Source of the DNA: Tenrec ecaudatus
Lineage: Eukaryota > Chordata > Mammalia > Afrosoricida > Tenrecidae
DNA length: 64,000 nucleotides
Reading direction: 5' to 3'
Assembly: GCF_050624435.1 (NCBI RefSeq)
Contig: NC_134531.1
Location: forward strand, 253,036,812 to 253,100,811
Shown piece after piece: positions 43,419-55,431 of the stretch. The notes under the pieces are model-generated. The model searched no databases and was not told the origin of the DNA. It was given only the letters and a program-made list of their open reading frames with translations. Numbering within the stretch: position 1 is the stretch's first letter; each line of letters starts with the position of its first letter. Made by a program: the position numbers and the translations under genes.

Positions 43419-44975
43419 CAGGGGTGGTGGGTGGGGCGACATGGTAGAGGAGGAGGCAGGGGAAAGGAGGTGGTGTTGACCAACCCAGGCGTGAGGGAGC
43501 AACAAGTGAACCAAAAATTAGTGGCAAGGAGGGTGTGTGAGGCCTGGTACGGATTCAGCAAGGGCAAGGTAACCGAGAGTAATTACTGAAACCCAATGAA
43601 GTCTGAGCATGGTAGTGAGACAAGAGGAAAGTAAAAGCAACTAGAGGAAAGAGGTAGGAGGCAAAGGGCATTTATAGAGGTCTAAATACAGACATATAAA
43701 GTATGCAAATATATTTATATAAGAGGGTGGGGAAATATATCTATGTACATAAATTTATAAGTTTAGTATTAAGGCAAGAGATGGACATAGGACCTCCATT
43801 CAAGTACTTAGGCAATGCAAGAACACTTTGTTCTATTAAATTGGCATTCCATGATGCACACCTTCCCAACATGAACGCTGAATACAAATGTTTGCATAAC
43901 CAAATGTGGTAAAGAAAGGCTGATGGTGCCTGCTATAAAAAAGATATAGCATCTGGGGTCTCAAAGGCTTAAATGTAAACAAGCAGTCATGTAGCTCAGA
44001 AGCAACAAAGCCCACATGGAAGAAGCACCCCAGCCTGTGTAGCCACGAGGTGTAGAAGGGACCAGGTATCAGGTATCAAAGAACAAAAAATCATATCACT
44101 GTGTGCCTACCTTCCAAATGTGATCACTGAAGACACATGTGTGCATAAGCAAATGTTGTGAAGAAAGCTGATGGTGCCCGGCTATCTGGGGTCTTAAAGG
44201 CTTGAAGGTAAATAAAAGTCTATCTATCTCAGAAAAAACAAAGCCCACATGGAAGAAGCACACCGGCCTGAGTTACCATGGGGTGTCAAAGGGATCAGGT
44301 ATGAGGCATCAAAGAAAAAAATCCTATCATTGTAAATAAGGGGGAGTGCAGAGTGGAGACCCAAAGCCCATCTGTAGCTAACTGGAGATCCCCTTACAGA
44401 AGGGTCGCCGGGAGGAGAGGAGTCACTCAGAGTGCAGGGTTTCAGGATGAAATAAACAATTTCCCTCTAGTTCTTAAATGCTTCCTCCCCTCCACTATTA
44501 TGATCCCAATTCTGCCTTTCAAATATGGATAGACCAGAGGATGTACACTGGTGCAGGTGGGAAACGGAACCTCGGGAAATCCAGGACAAATGATCTCTTC
44601 AGGACCAGTGGTGAGAGTGGCAATAGCGGAGGGTAGAGGGAAGGTGGGGTAGAAAGGGGGACCCGATTATAAGGATCTACATATAACCCCTCCCTGGGGG
44701 ATGGACTACAGAAAAGTGGTTGAAGGGAGATGTCTCACAGTGTAGGATATGACAAAATAATAATAATTTATATATTGTCAAGGGTTCGTGAGGGAGTTGA
44801 AGCAGGCATGGAGGGGCGAAAATGAGGCGCTGATATCAAGGGCTCAGTAGAAAGCAAATATTTTGAGAATGATGATGGAAGCAAATGTACAAAAATGCTT
44901 CACAAAATGGATGGATGTATGGGTTGTGATATGAGTTTTACGAGCCCTCAATAAAAGGATTTAAAAAAAAAAAAG
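43419..44975 (+). mobile_element. 5'-truncated L1 (3' UTR only), right arm
   Basis: Begins 'caggggtggtgggtggggcg', equivalent to about 40870 of the full-length copy. It includes two ~247-bp modules (anchors near 43902 and 44150) and ends 'cctcaataaaaggatttaaa' plus an A tail. GAATTTCACATTG at 43406-43418 and GAATTCCACATTG at 44976-44988 form a 13-bp target duplication with one mismatch. The equivalent left-arm site (about 28870) has a single GGTTCCACATTGG-like copy and no insertion. Confidence 0.9.
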
Positions 44976-46342
44976 GAATTCCACATTGATGTCTTCACTG
45001 GCAAGTTGGATATTTTTGAGTGAAGGTGATTCCGGTAACTTTGGAAAGTAGGCGCCTTGTTTACAGACATAGCCTTAATCCCAGCCACCATATGTCCAAT
45101 TGTTCATATGCCCCTTATCCAGCAATGGAACAGCACAGGACAAAGCTGGATGATCTGATCTATAATCTTAGCTGGAGGATCCGAGTTAAAGAGTTTTGTC
45201 TATTGTGGTTGTTTAATGTCACCCCAATGGTACATATTCTCAGCTCTAATATAATATATGATGTAATTTTCCCATACATTATATCTACTCCAGTAGATTC
45301 ATTAATAAACTTTTTTCCAGAGACATTTTAATACTTCTTTATGGATATCAATATTCAACACCAAACCATCCTCTTCTCTAAATCTATATATTCTTATCTT
45401 GGACCACTTCTCTTTCCAAAAAACAGATACTGATGATTAGTTATTTTCACAGTGTGAATTTCCCTTTTCTGATTACTTAAAAAACCACGACTTGGGTGTA
45501 TGATAGCTCAACAACAACCCATTTTAGTTTATACCAGCTTATTAAACTGATCATTCAAGAACCAAGTTGGCATTTTATATTCTATCAACTGGTGAGGCCA
45601 GAATTATGAGTGGAAGGTTAGATGTAAGTGCAACAGTGATGCGTGACATGAATTCTGAGTCACCTGTGTGTGCAGTTTACTCTGTCTGTCCTCTGACCCT
45701 ATTCCTGCCTCATCCTGGATCTACCACTTTTGTCTTATAATGGATTGTTCCTGTCTCTGTCTGGGCTTACATGAAGGGGTCTTAAAAGGTTCTTGCAAGC
45801 GCTCAATTATCTTTCAATTCCATTAATGTTCATGAGTGTTTTGAAAGCCACCTTGCACTTGGTTAGTTTGACAAATTTCAGTCATAAAGTGGAGTTATGC
45901 TTTTATGTTCATTCACTGTCCCAGGATTAGGAGCTCTTTCTCTACTAAAAGTTCATTATGTGCCAGGGAGTTCCTTTTGAGTAACTAATAATAAGTATCT
46001 ACTGTAGGCATCAAGTTATTTTCTCAAAACCACAGGCGGGTGTGTTGTCATTCTCCATTGGAGGCTTTCCATAAACTCTACATTTCCTCCCCCCTTCAGA
46101 TATGTCTAAGATCCAGGACCCAAAGCTCAGGCCTGCTTGTGCCTGGTTTGAATTCCCTAAAGAGCCCTTTCCTCTTCTGGAATGAATTTGCCGCTTGTAT
46201 TATTCTCCCGTTTGAACAGCCATGTCTGTATTGGGTAACCCTCAGCTATTTAGGACATTGAGAAACTTAGGAAATACTTTCAAGCCGGACCTCGAATTAC
46301 TGTATCAAAGATTTCAAAGATAATATGCTACACTTAACTTCA
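44976..46342. other. Right duplication arm, no gene seen
   Basis: Reverse complement of 27596-28880. A frame of 103 codons (45020-45331) is open on this arm but broken on the left. I would not call it a gene. Confidence 0.6.
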
Positions 46343-46541
46343 CAAGTGGCACAGTGGGTGACAAATTGGGCTGCTAATGGTAAGGTCAGTGTTTGGAACA
46401 GACTAACTGCTCCTTGAGAGAGAGATGAGACCCCCTAACATGTAATTATAGAGACTCGAAGGGGGAAATTCTATTCTGTCCTTTAGGGTTGTTTGTGTCA
46501 GGAGTGACTCAATGGCTGTAGGTTTGAGTTAGATTTGGTTG
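46343..46541 (+). mobile_element. AfroSINE-type SINE, shared by both arms (right copy)
   Basis: From 'cacaagtggcacagtgggtg' (tRNA-like head) to 'gtgactcaatggctgtaggt' (tail). It is the mirror image of 27393-27595. Confidence 0.85.
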
Positions 46542-49500
46542 GTATGTATACATTTTTATATGAATCTAACAAATGTTACTATTATTTTAATAGTAGTATT
46601 ATTGAGCAACAATGCTCTATCATCAATACATGAAAACATTTTAGAATCATTCCTTTTACTTAATCTCATTCTTTATTGAATTTCTATTTTAATATTTTAT
46701 AATACATAGTATTTTATATAGTGGAACATTTATATAAGTTGGACTTAATAAACTTATTGTCAAATACATTATGATGGCAACTAACTCACATGTAGGTCAG
46801 AACAAGGAAAGATCAATTTACTATAAAGGACCTGGGAAAGTCCCCATAGAGACATAAGAATGAGCTCAAAGTGGGGCAGGAATAGAATGCAAAGAGTAAT
46901 AAGAAAGTGTTTTAGTTAAGCAAACATCACAAACAAATTCATTGAGCTAATGTTCACCTGAGTGCACAGAAGGGCAGTGAGGTGATGTTCATGGCATACT
47001 GGCCTCAACTGAGAGGAAGAAAGCAAGGGAGACTAGACACAAGTGGAGTGTGTAGTATCTGAACCATTAAAACATAGAAAAGGGATTTGGTTTGGTAAAT
47101 AGTGCAGACTATTAAACATTCATGAGAATGGGATTGTCAGGCTTCTTAAAAATTATTCATTCAACAAACATTAATTGGGCACTCCAAAGGCCAGACATAA
47201 TCAAGGTGTTCAGTCTATAATAATGAACAAATGAGAAAAAGTTCCTCCCTCTTAATTCCATGTGTTAAGGATTGTGTTAGAGTGCTTCTTAAGACAAGAA
47301 TCAGCCCCATGACACTAACTACAGGTTTCAGTGAGGGTCATTTTCTTTAACCAAAGTGACTCACAAAGCATCTTTAATTAATGTCACACATTTTTGGTGT
47401 CCTGAAGACTGACTCTCCCCACAGAAATGCATTGCTGTAAGTTCAAGTAAGTCCCTTAGGTTTGGATGTAAAATGAAGTTTGCACTATAATTACAGTCAT
47501 TGACTTATTAGTAGTCACTTTGATGTTTGTTCGTTTAATCCCAAATGTTTTAGAGACCAAAATTTATATGCAGAACTTTGATTAGTTCTAACAGTATAAG
47601 GCAAGTAACAATCTATTACAAACACATCATAGAGATAATCCGGTAAGGGAATTATTCTCATTGACTTTTTATTATTGACTTTCATAAATATTTTATATTT
47701 CAGAATTTATTATTATGCTGTTCTTAGATTTCAATTTATTAGTTATTTCTTAGCATCTATGTAACTTGAAAACTTGGGGAGCTAGGATGAGATACACTAT
47801 TATAATTTTTTCAGACTTTCTATATAAGGTAGAGTTAGAAAATATACAGGTAGAAATACAAAATAATTCTATTAAATAATTCAGGTATATTAATTTAAAG
47901 TTATATCTAATTCAGTTGTTTAATTCAATGGTTTACATTTAACACTTTAGACATGGTGGTAAAACATTTAGTCAGTTTCTTTGCTTTGATGCTTACCAAA
48001 AAATTACTTTTAATATTATAAAAAATTAAATCCATTGTAACCATAGAATTTACATGACTATGATGTGTTACTGCTATGAATAGAAAATGAGAGATATAAC
48101 CTTTTTAGGCAAAACAAAATTTGTTTTAAAATTCTCAAAATATTAATTCTTTTCCCTTTTTAAAGTTTAGAAAATTAAAATATAAAGACAAGCTTCCCTT
48201 AATGTATTATTTCACAGCTATTGTCCTGTAATACAGAAAATCTGATAATTTTCAAGGAAGCAAATATAATAGAAATATTTCACAACATTATTAATATAGT
48301 TAATATCATTAAATTGTAAGCTTGAACTTAGATTGACAAGTGTTGTGTTGAATATACTTTTGCATTTTTAAGTATAATCAAATAATTTTAAAAGAACTGA
48401 TTTTTTTAAAGACCTTTCCTAGTTTACTTTGTAGGCTCTTCTTCAAAGTTCATAATTATTTCCTCTACAGATGTCAAAGACATCACTTACTTTCATAGTT
48501 AAAGCACAAAAAAAGGTTTGTTCCAGGTGATCAGGACAGAGTCAAGATTCAAAGCAATTCTGCCTTCTTACTTTAGCATTTTAAAGTTCCCTGAATAGAA
48601 ATCTGAGCCACAAATAACCTCAAATGCTTAAAATCAGTAAAGAAATTGTATGTGTACATATAAAATATTAAATACTAGAAATTCTAGATTATGTTTAATA
48701 TATAACACATCCTTAAGACTCAGGAAGTGGAGGTCAGCGTAGTCTTGGTTATCGAATTGAAACTCTATTAAATAATATTCATTAAGTGCAAATTACACCT
48801 CAAATGAAAAGTTGAAAGAATGTTTGGCCAAATTTCCAAATACCTATATCAAAAACAATTATTTCTAAGAGATAATAGCATGACAATTGAGCAGTAGGTA
48901 TACATTGGACATCTAAACTAAAAAGTGGGAAAATCCAAGCCACGACTGCTCCTAGGGAGAAAGGTAAGACAGTTTGTTGACGTGAAGTCGTACAGTCTTG
49001 GACACTCAGTGGGACAGTTCTACTCCCTCCCATAGCATAGCCATGAGTCAGCTTTGACTCAACTCAGTAAGTCCATAGAAAGGGCAGTCAGCGCTTATGA
49101 AAATGAGGGTGTGGCACTGAGATGGGGGATAGAGAGCTGAAAATGGGATAAAAGCTAAAGGCAGAAGAGCTCTTGCTGCATATGGGACGGAAAACTGTAA
49201 GTACCATCCTAAACTATACACACGATAAACAAGAAATGCGGAGGTCTTCAGAGTAGCAAAGCTTTTCTTCCTGAAATATGAACTGATGACCACTGAACAC
49301 CAACAAATGTAAATAGGGAGAAAGTTAGCTTGACTGTGTGATCAGACAGTAAATGTTTTCTATCTGCTGAATGGTAGGAGACTATGGAACAAACTGGAGA
49401 GGATACAAATGGATGTTTCTCAAATCTTACAATATGGTCATGGTTTTTAGAATACTATAACCAAATCTCACAATTAAAAGAATAAAAGACACGAGTTAGA

Positions 49501-49598
49501 AATACAAAGTATTCTGATAAAGGAAAAATATAATATATATTTACAACTTATCTCAGAAAAAATGCTCTGTCATAGCATAATGGGTGAATTATAAATTT
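46542..49598. other. Right duplication arm, AT-rich, no gene seen
   Basis: Inverted match to 21600-24400 without the mariner/L1 block. Near 46700-46745 the sequence runs straight through the mariner site. 47640-48500 is very AT-rich. 48940-49080 matches 22010-22150. Confidence 0.6.
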
Positions 49599-50003
49599 AG
49601 TACATTCAGATAGGGACTGGATACATGGGGAATCCAGGACAGATAACCCCTTCAGGACTAGTGGTGAGAGTGGCGATACTGGGAGGGTAGAGGGAAAGTG
49701 GGGTAGAAAGGGGAACCGATTACAAGGATCTACATATAACCTCTTCCCTGGGGAATTGTAAACAGCGAAGTGGATAAGAGGAGACATCAGTCAGTGTAAG
49801 ACATGAAAAAATAATGATTTATAGATTTTCAGATAGAAGGGAGGAAGGTAGGGGGGAAATTAGGAGCTGATACCAGGGGCTCAAGTCAAAAGTGAATGTT
49901 TTGAGAATGATGATGGCAACAAATATACAAATGTGCTTGACACAAGGGATGTGTGTATGGATTGTGATAACAATTGTCCAAGTCCCCAATAAAATTATTT
50001 TTT
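49599..50003 (+). mobile_element. L1 3'-end fragment, right arm only
   Basis: Begins near 'cagatagggactgg' (equivalent to about 42075 of the full-length copy) and ends 'agtccccaataaaattatttt'. The left arm reads straight through the site (near 21255). The left-arm L1 at 21345-21600 lies at a different position, so the two are independent insertions. Confidence 0.88.
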
Positions 50004-50276
50004 GATTTAGTCCATTAAAACATTCACTCACTGCAATGGTATACAAAAATGTTTATTCAGTTGGGGGGGAATGCATAAAGTGGTTTTAAGTGTATGTTAA
50101 AGAGCATCAATACAAAGGCTGACAAAGAAGGATCTAAGAACACTAAATTTAAGGGTTTCATTCACTGTACTTGTTAACTCTCTAAAATTCATAAAACAAT
50201 CCTTTTCATTTCCAATATTCCCCTGGAAATATCAAAATATTCTTGTGAATCCTGAGCTATCGTTCTGGAGGTCATC
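50004..50276. other. Right duplication arm
   Basis: Inverted match to 20990-21250 upstream of the OR genes. No promoter could be assigned. Confidence 0.55.
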
Positions 50277-50497
50277 TAGGGGCCTCACACCTTTTAAGCA
50301 GGGGGTCAGTTCACTGTCCCTCAGACTCGTTGGAGGGCCAGACTATAGTTAAAAAAAAGAACTATGAACAAATACCTATGCACACAGCACATATCTTATT
50401 TTGAATTAGAAAACAAATGGGGCAAAAACACCCAGCAGCCCGGATAAATGTTCTCAGCAGGCCGCATGTGGCTCAGGGCCATTTATTATTCTAAGAT
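50277..50497. mobile_element. Non-autonomous hAT-type element, right arm only
   Basis: About 220 bp reading 'tttaagcagggggtcagttc', 'cactgtccctcagactcg', 'gcacacagcacatatcttat' and 'aggccgcatgtggctcagg'. This is the layout of small hAT elements whose ends are 'aggggtcctcaaac'-like and 'ccgcatgtggcc'-like. The left arm at about 20985 is continuous ('gaggtcatctaagataatgc' on the minus strand), proving a later insertion. The terminal repeats are degraded. The family call is from pattern memory. Confidence 0.7.
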
Positions 50498-50644
50498 GAT
50501 GCTTTAGGAACACTAATTTTCCTTAGAAGTATGTATGCTTGTTCTAAAGACAACAAAGAAAGTACAAAGACATGGCTGTACTCTGTGTTGCAGAAAAGAT
50601 ACTCAAAAGGTTAATGAGACACACTCTAAAATAGAATCTTATCT

Positions 50645-50675
50645 CCCTATTTTTTATTTCACCACAGAAGAAGAG
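50645..50675 (+). promoter_or_regulatory. Splice acceptor upstream of the right OR coding exon
   Basis: A pyrimidine-rich tract 'ccctattttttatttc' followed by 'accacag' ends at 50667, 8 nt before the ATG at 50676. The equivalent site is conserved on the left arm. This favours the ATG at 50676 over the in-frame one at 50535. Confidence 0.6.
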
Positions 50676-51644
50676 ATGATCCAGAACAATCACTCCTTGA
50701 CAATGAACTTCATCCTCACAGGATTTATGGACCACCCAGATCTGAAGACCCTGCTGTTTGCGGTGTTCTTTGTCATCTATCTGATCACCATGGTGGGCAA
50801 TCTGGGGTTGATGGTGTTGATTTCCACGGAGCGCCGTCTACAAACACCCATGTACATCTTCCTGGGAAACCTGGCTCTGATGGATTCCTGCTGCTCCTCT
50901 GCCATCACCCCCAAGATGTTACAGAACTTCTTTTCTGAGGACAGAATGATTTCGCTCTATGAATGCATGGTACAGTTTTATTTGCTCTGCCTGGCTGAAA
51001 CCGCAGACTGCATTCTCCTGGCCGCAATGGCCTATGACCGCTACGTGGCCATATGCAGACCACTGCAGTACCACACCATGATGTCAAAGCAACTTTGCTA
51101 TCAGATGATCATAGTAGCCTATATATATGGAAATCTGCATTCCATGGTTCATATAGGACTTTTATTTAGGTTAGTCTTCTGTGGGTCTCATCAAATCAAT
51201 CACTTTTTCTGTGATATTCTTCCTTTATACAGACTCTCCTGTATTGATCCTTATATCAATAAACTGATGGTATTTATTTTATCAGGATCAGTTCAAGTCT
51301 GCACTATTACCGTAGTCTTAATCTCTTATCTTTGCATACTTTACACCATTTTCCATATGAAATCAGAAGAGGGAAAGGGCAAAGGTTTATATACATGTGC
51401 ATCTCACTTCCTTTCTATCTCAATATTTTATGGCTCTCTTCTGTTCATGTATATTCGGCCCTCTTCAGGCAAAGAAGGAGATAAAGAAATACCAGTTGCT
51501 ATTTTCTATACAATAATAGTTCCATTGTTAAACCCCTTTATTTATAGTCTAAGGAATAAAGAAATAATAAATGCTATGAAAAAACTCATGAAAGGAAAAC
51601 TTCAGAACATTCTAAAACAAATACCATCCTGTATGACCAATTGA
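50676..51644 (+). CDS. Olfactory receptor, OR5K-like (right copy)
   Basis: An intact seven-transmembrane odorant receptor of 322 residues from the ATG at 50676. An in-frame ATG at 50535 would add 47 residues with no OR character and lies before a splice acceptor, so I reject it. Visible marks are NHS glycosylation at 5-7, [30 protein letters not shown] and [12 protein letters not shown]. The first 308 residues align with the left copy without gaps, with about 50 differences by hand count. The C terminus is 13 residues longer, because the codon that is TAG in the left copy is CAG here, so translation runs on to TGA. TM5 (196-225) is unusually different from the left copy and TM2-TM3 unusually similar. 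Function is inferred from the family: odorant detection with coupling to the olfactory G protein. Confidence 0.95.
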   Translation: MIQNNHSLTMNFILTGFMDHPDLKTLLFAVFFVIYLITMVGNLGLMVLISTERRLQTPMYIFLGNLALMDSCCSSAITPKMLQNFFSEDRMISLYECMVQFYLLCLAETADCILLAAMAYDRYVAICRPLQYHTMMSKQLCYQMIIVAYIYGNLHSMVHIGLLFRLVFCGSHQINHFFCDILPLYRLSCIDPYINKLMVFILSGSVQVCTITVVLISYLCILYTIFHMKSEEGKGKGLYTCASHFLSISIFYGSLLFMYIRPSSGKEGDKEIPVAIFYTIIVPLLNPFIYSLRNKEIINAMKKLMKGKLQNILKQIPSCMTN

Positions 51645-53130
51645 TTTCAAGGAAACTTTTCAAAGTCAATGATTCTGAGAAAATGGAAAATGACCAGTTT
51701 GCTTATCACATATTAAAAACTAAATTCTGATTACTTTTAAGTCAAATGATACACGCATGTTTGAGTTCAGAGAAGAGGGATTGTGCTGAACTGTATTTCA
51801 AAATCTGAACCATGAGGGTCTCTTATGAGTGAATTAAATGACTGCTCCTAAGGTCATAGAGTTTGTCACAGTGGAATTAACCACAAATTTCAACCTATTT
51901 AATAAATTCCAGCAATGAATCCCATGTAGACAGGCAGGCTTCATTTATATTGTCAGCAAATTTGTGGAATTCCCTATAATTTTACTGTCACATTCATATC
52001 AACTATTCATGTTGCTTATGTATGCCTCATCATCTACCAGAAATAAATTGTGTATTTAAATTTTATTCTCCAAAGAATTTATGATTGAATACAGATTTAT
52101 ACAGAATGCATATTCTCCAATCAAGGACCTCTCTTTATTTGGTGTTGATAATTTTTATTCTCAATTTGTCTGAAATAGATTGGTTGTATGATAATTTAAC
52201 AATCATTTGTTGAAAATATTGCTATTTACATAGAAAGTCCTATGGATTTGAATGTTTTCACAGAGTTTGCTGGGTGTCCATGATGTATAACAATGCAATT
52301 GCTTAATGTATGCAGTAATTTAATGATTTCCCCCTTCGATAGAATTACTTGTTTTGTTTGTTATTAGAAAAATCAATTACCTGAACCAATTCTAATGTAA
52401 ATCTTTGATATGTTATTAGCACAGAAAATACTGTTCAGCATACATCCTGCAGAAAATAGTGAAACCTGTAAAATAACAGTTAAAATAATATTTTGACCAC
52501 TTGAATATATATAATATGAAAAATAGTTTAATGAGGACCCTTCCTCTTGTAGAGACCAAACTGGACCTTTCCTATAATTTACCTACTGATGAGTTTTGTA
52601 TACATTGTTTTTCATGCTTTCCAGAATTGGAAAAAAAAATTAAGTAGCTGTCCCTATTACATGGAGGCATCCCCAATGAATCTGAATGAATGACATCTTT
52701 TACCACACTATTTTCCCTGTCTTTTTACAGAAATGTAGGTCACTCTTGATCTCCACGTTCTTAAAATCAATATGGAAATTGGGCATTCGCGTATGAGGGA
52801 GTGAAATAAATGTAGGTTATATACAGGTATCTTTTAGGATGCCTTGGTTATGTGTTTGGGAATTAAGAAAATGGGGACAGTGTAGCCTGGGATACTAAGC
52901 TATAAACTATTAACAGACATGAAAGATGCTTAAAAACTGAACATTTAAATTTGAATTGAGAAAAGAGGAATAAAATCATGAGCATAGACAATATTTATGA
53001 AAATTTTTGTGAAAACCGGGTTAAGGAATGATGAAGGTGAGAGTAGATGTAGAAAATTGACAGAGCTATTGGTGAAAGCAGTTGACAAATGTAGGAAATA
53101 TAGATGGAAGTGAATCCATTTACTGAGATG
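51645..53130. other. Right duplication arm, OR 3' flank, no gene seen
   Basis: AT-rich, an inverted match to 18350-19873. No gene or repeat assigned. Confidence 0.6.
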
Positions 53131-53350
53131 TTATATGTCACATTGGTGTTGTTCAGTGCCGTCAAGTTGGCTTAGGCTCCTAACAAAGCTGTGTACAATA
53201 GAATGAAACATTGCCCTGTTCTCTGCAATTCTCAATACAGCTCTGAGTTTGAGCCCACCGGTGAAGCTATGGTGTACAATCCATCTCACTGAGCATCTTT
53301 CTCTGTTTTGCTGACCTTCTACTTGACCAAGAATCATAACCTTCTACACA
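53131..53350 (-). mobile_element. RTE 3'-tail fragment (right arm copy)
   Basis: Reads 'gttgttcagtgccgtcaag' at its left end, the RTE/AfroSINE-type tail in reverse, and continues like 18131-18335 reverse complemented. Confidence 0.65.
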
Positions 53351-54253
53351 TTAGGAATCGAAATCTTCTTAAAGCCACAAAGCATCCTGATAGCAGTGTA
53401 ATATGATTTCTTTTAGAAAACTGGTTTGGCATTTGACTAGAAAGGGAACCAAGAAACAATGAGATGATGGCAATAATACAAATATTAGCTCTCAAGAGAT
53501 TAAACTGGGAAGTCTAAGAAAGAGTCACATAGGTATAAAGAACATCTATAAAAAGGGAAAATAGTACATTGTAGTTGTTGGGAAAAAATCAATGTGTTAC
53601 CATATGTACTTGAGTATCAGCAGACCCAAGTATCTGCTGGGACACCTAACTTTACCACAAAAATGCACAAACAAATGCTGAAAAACTTGTCTTATACACG
53701 AGTAAATATGGTATCTTCTCATCAGGATCAACCTTATCATAGCTGATTGTATATTGTGAGGGCTTATAATACTGTCTAGCATATTGGGGCATTCAATAAC
53801 ATTTCCTAGGGACAACTACATGTTTATTTCTAGTTGATTTAAGTATGTCATACATTGAAGCAAAAAAGGCTTATGAAAAATGTCTAGGAGATGCTACACC
53901 ATAACGAAGAATAATGATGGGTCCTCAAAAGTCCTATAGCATGCATAAATCTGAATGAGTTATTTTGTATGAAATATTTCAATCAAAAGCGCAAGTATTG
54001 TATAACCTCATCTTTATGAAAAGACAAATAAATGTCCATGCATAAAAGAAGCAATATTCTTTGATGGTTAACAGCGAGGAAATAGGAAGAGAGATTTCTA
54101 AATAATATGTCATGCTTACTGATGAGAAAGGCAATATTTAATGTAGGTAAAATCTGCACAACTTGGACAAGAAAAGGGATTACACTTACAGGTACACAAA
54201 AGAGAAGTGACACTTTTCTTATGTTGTATGTGCAATTTTGCAGCAATATCTTT
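53351..54253. other. Right duplication arm, no gene seen
   Basis: Inverted match to 17320-18130. It ends with the 5' copy of the L1 target duplication, TTGCAGCAATATCTTT (54238-54253). Confidence 0.6.
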
Positions 54254-55212
54254 TTAAATCATTTTATTAGGGGCTCTTACAACTCTTATCATCATCCGTC
54301 CATACATCAACTGTGTAAAGCACGTTTGTACATTCATTGCCCTCATTATTCTCAAAATATTTGCTCTCCACTTAAGCTTCTGTCATCAGGTCCTCATTTT
54401 TACACCTCCCTCCCCAAATCCCCCTCCCTTTTAAAGCCTTGATAATTTATAAATTATTATATTGTCATACCTTGTCCTGTTAGACATCTTGCTTCACCCA
54501 CTTTTCTGTTGTCTGTCCCCCCAGGGAGGAGGTCACATATAGATCATTGTAATCGGTTCCCCCTTTCCAACCCACCCTCACTCTACCCTCCCATTATCAC
54601 CACTCACACCACTGGTCCTGAAGGATCATCTGCCCTGAATTCCCTGTGTTTCCAGCTCCTATCTGTACCAGTGTACATCTGTGGTCTAGCCAGACTTGCA
54701 AGGTAGAATCAGGATCATTATAGTAGGCAGGATGAGGGTGAAGGAAGCATTCAGGAATTAGAGGAAAGTTGTATTTTTCATTGCTGCTACATCGCACACT
54801 GGCTGGTGTCCTCCCCCAGATCCTTCTGTAAGGGGCTCTCCAGTGGCCTACATATGGGCTTTGGGTCTCCACTTGCACTTCCGCCTCATTCACTATAGTA
54901 AGATTTTTGTTCCAAGGATGCCTGATAGGTGATCCCTTCGACACCTCGTGATCACACAGAATGGTGAGCTTTTTCCATCTAAGCTTTGTTGCTTCTGAGC
55001 TAGATGGCGGCTTGTTTACCTTTAAGCCTTTAAGACCCCAGACTATATCTTTTTGTAGGCAGGCACCATCAGCTTTCTTCACTACATTTGCTTATTCACC
55101 CGCTTTGCCTTCAGCGGTTGTGTCAGGAAGGTGAGCATCATAGAATGCCAATTTAATAGAAGAAAGAACTCTTGGATTGAGGGAGTACTTGAGTGGAAGC
55201 CCAATGCCCTTC
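54254..55212 (-). mobile_element. 5'-truncated L1 (3' UTR), right arm only
   Basis: Reverse complement of the L1 3' UTR with one ~247-bp module (54900-55140). A perfect 16-bp target duplication TTGCAGCAATATCTTT flanks it (54238-54253 and 55213-55228). The left arm at about 17310 has no insertion. Confidence 0.92.
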
Positions 55213-55228
55213 TTGCAGCAATATCTTT

Positions 55229-55431
55229 AAGGAACAGAAAATATACATGCATACATCTAAAAATCACTGCAATCCAGTCCATACTGACTAATAGGGATCT
55301 CCTGTGAGTTTCTGAGACTAACTATTTAACGGAGTACGTGCTCATCAATATTATTTTATCAGTATGCTGAGAAAGTGATCAGAGAAGTTGTATTACATGA
55401 TGAATAATTTTGTATCTAGATTAGTTGTTGT
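55229..55431. other. Right arm with SINE remnant and deletion junction
   Basis: 55240-55325 is the 3' part of the AfroSINE found complete at 17124-17290 (minus strand here). About 55325 marks the junction where some 3.4 kb present on the left (13655-17120) is missing. 55325-55431 matches 13593-13655. Confidence 0.6.

Noticed and set aside
45020-45331. 103-codon ORF in the right arm
   Set aside because: The homologous left-arm sequence (about 28600-28870) is broken by stops, so there is no sign of constraint.
50535-50675. Upstream in-frame start adding 47 residues to the right OR
   Set aside because: It precedes a conserved splice-acceptor site, has no OR character, and is not paralleled in the left copy.
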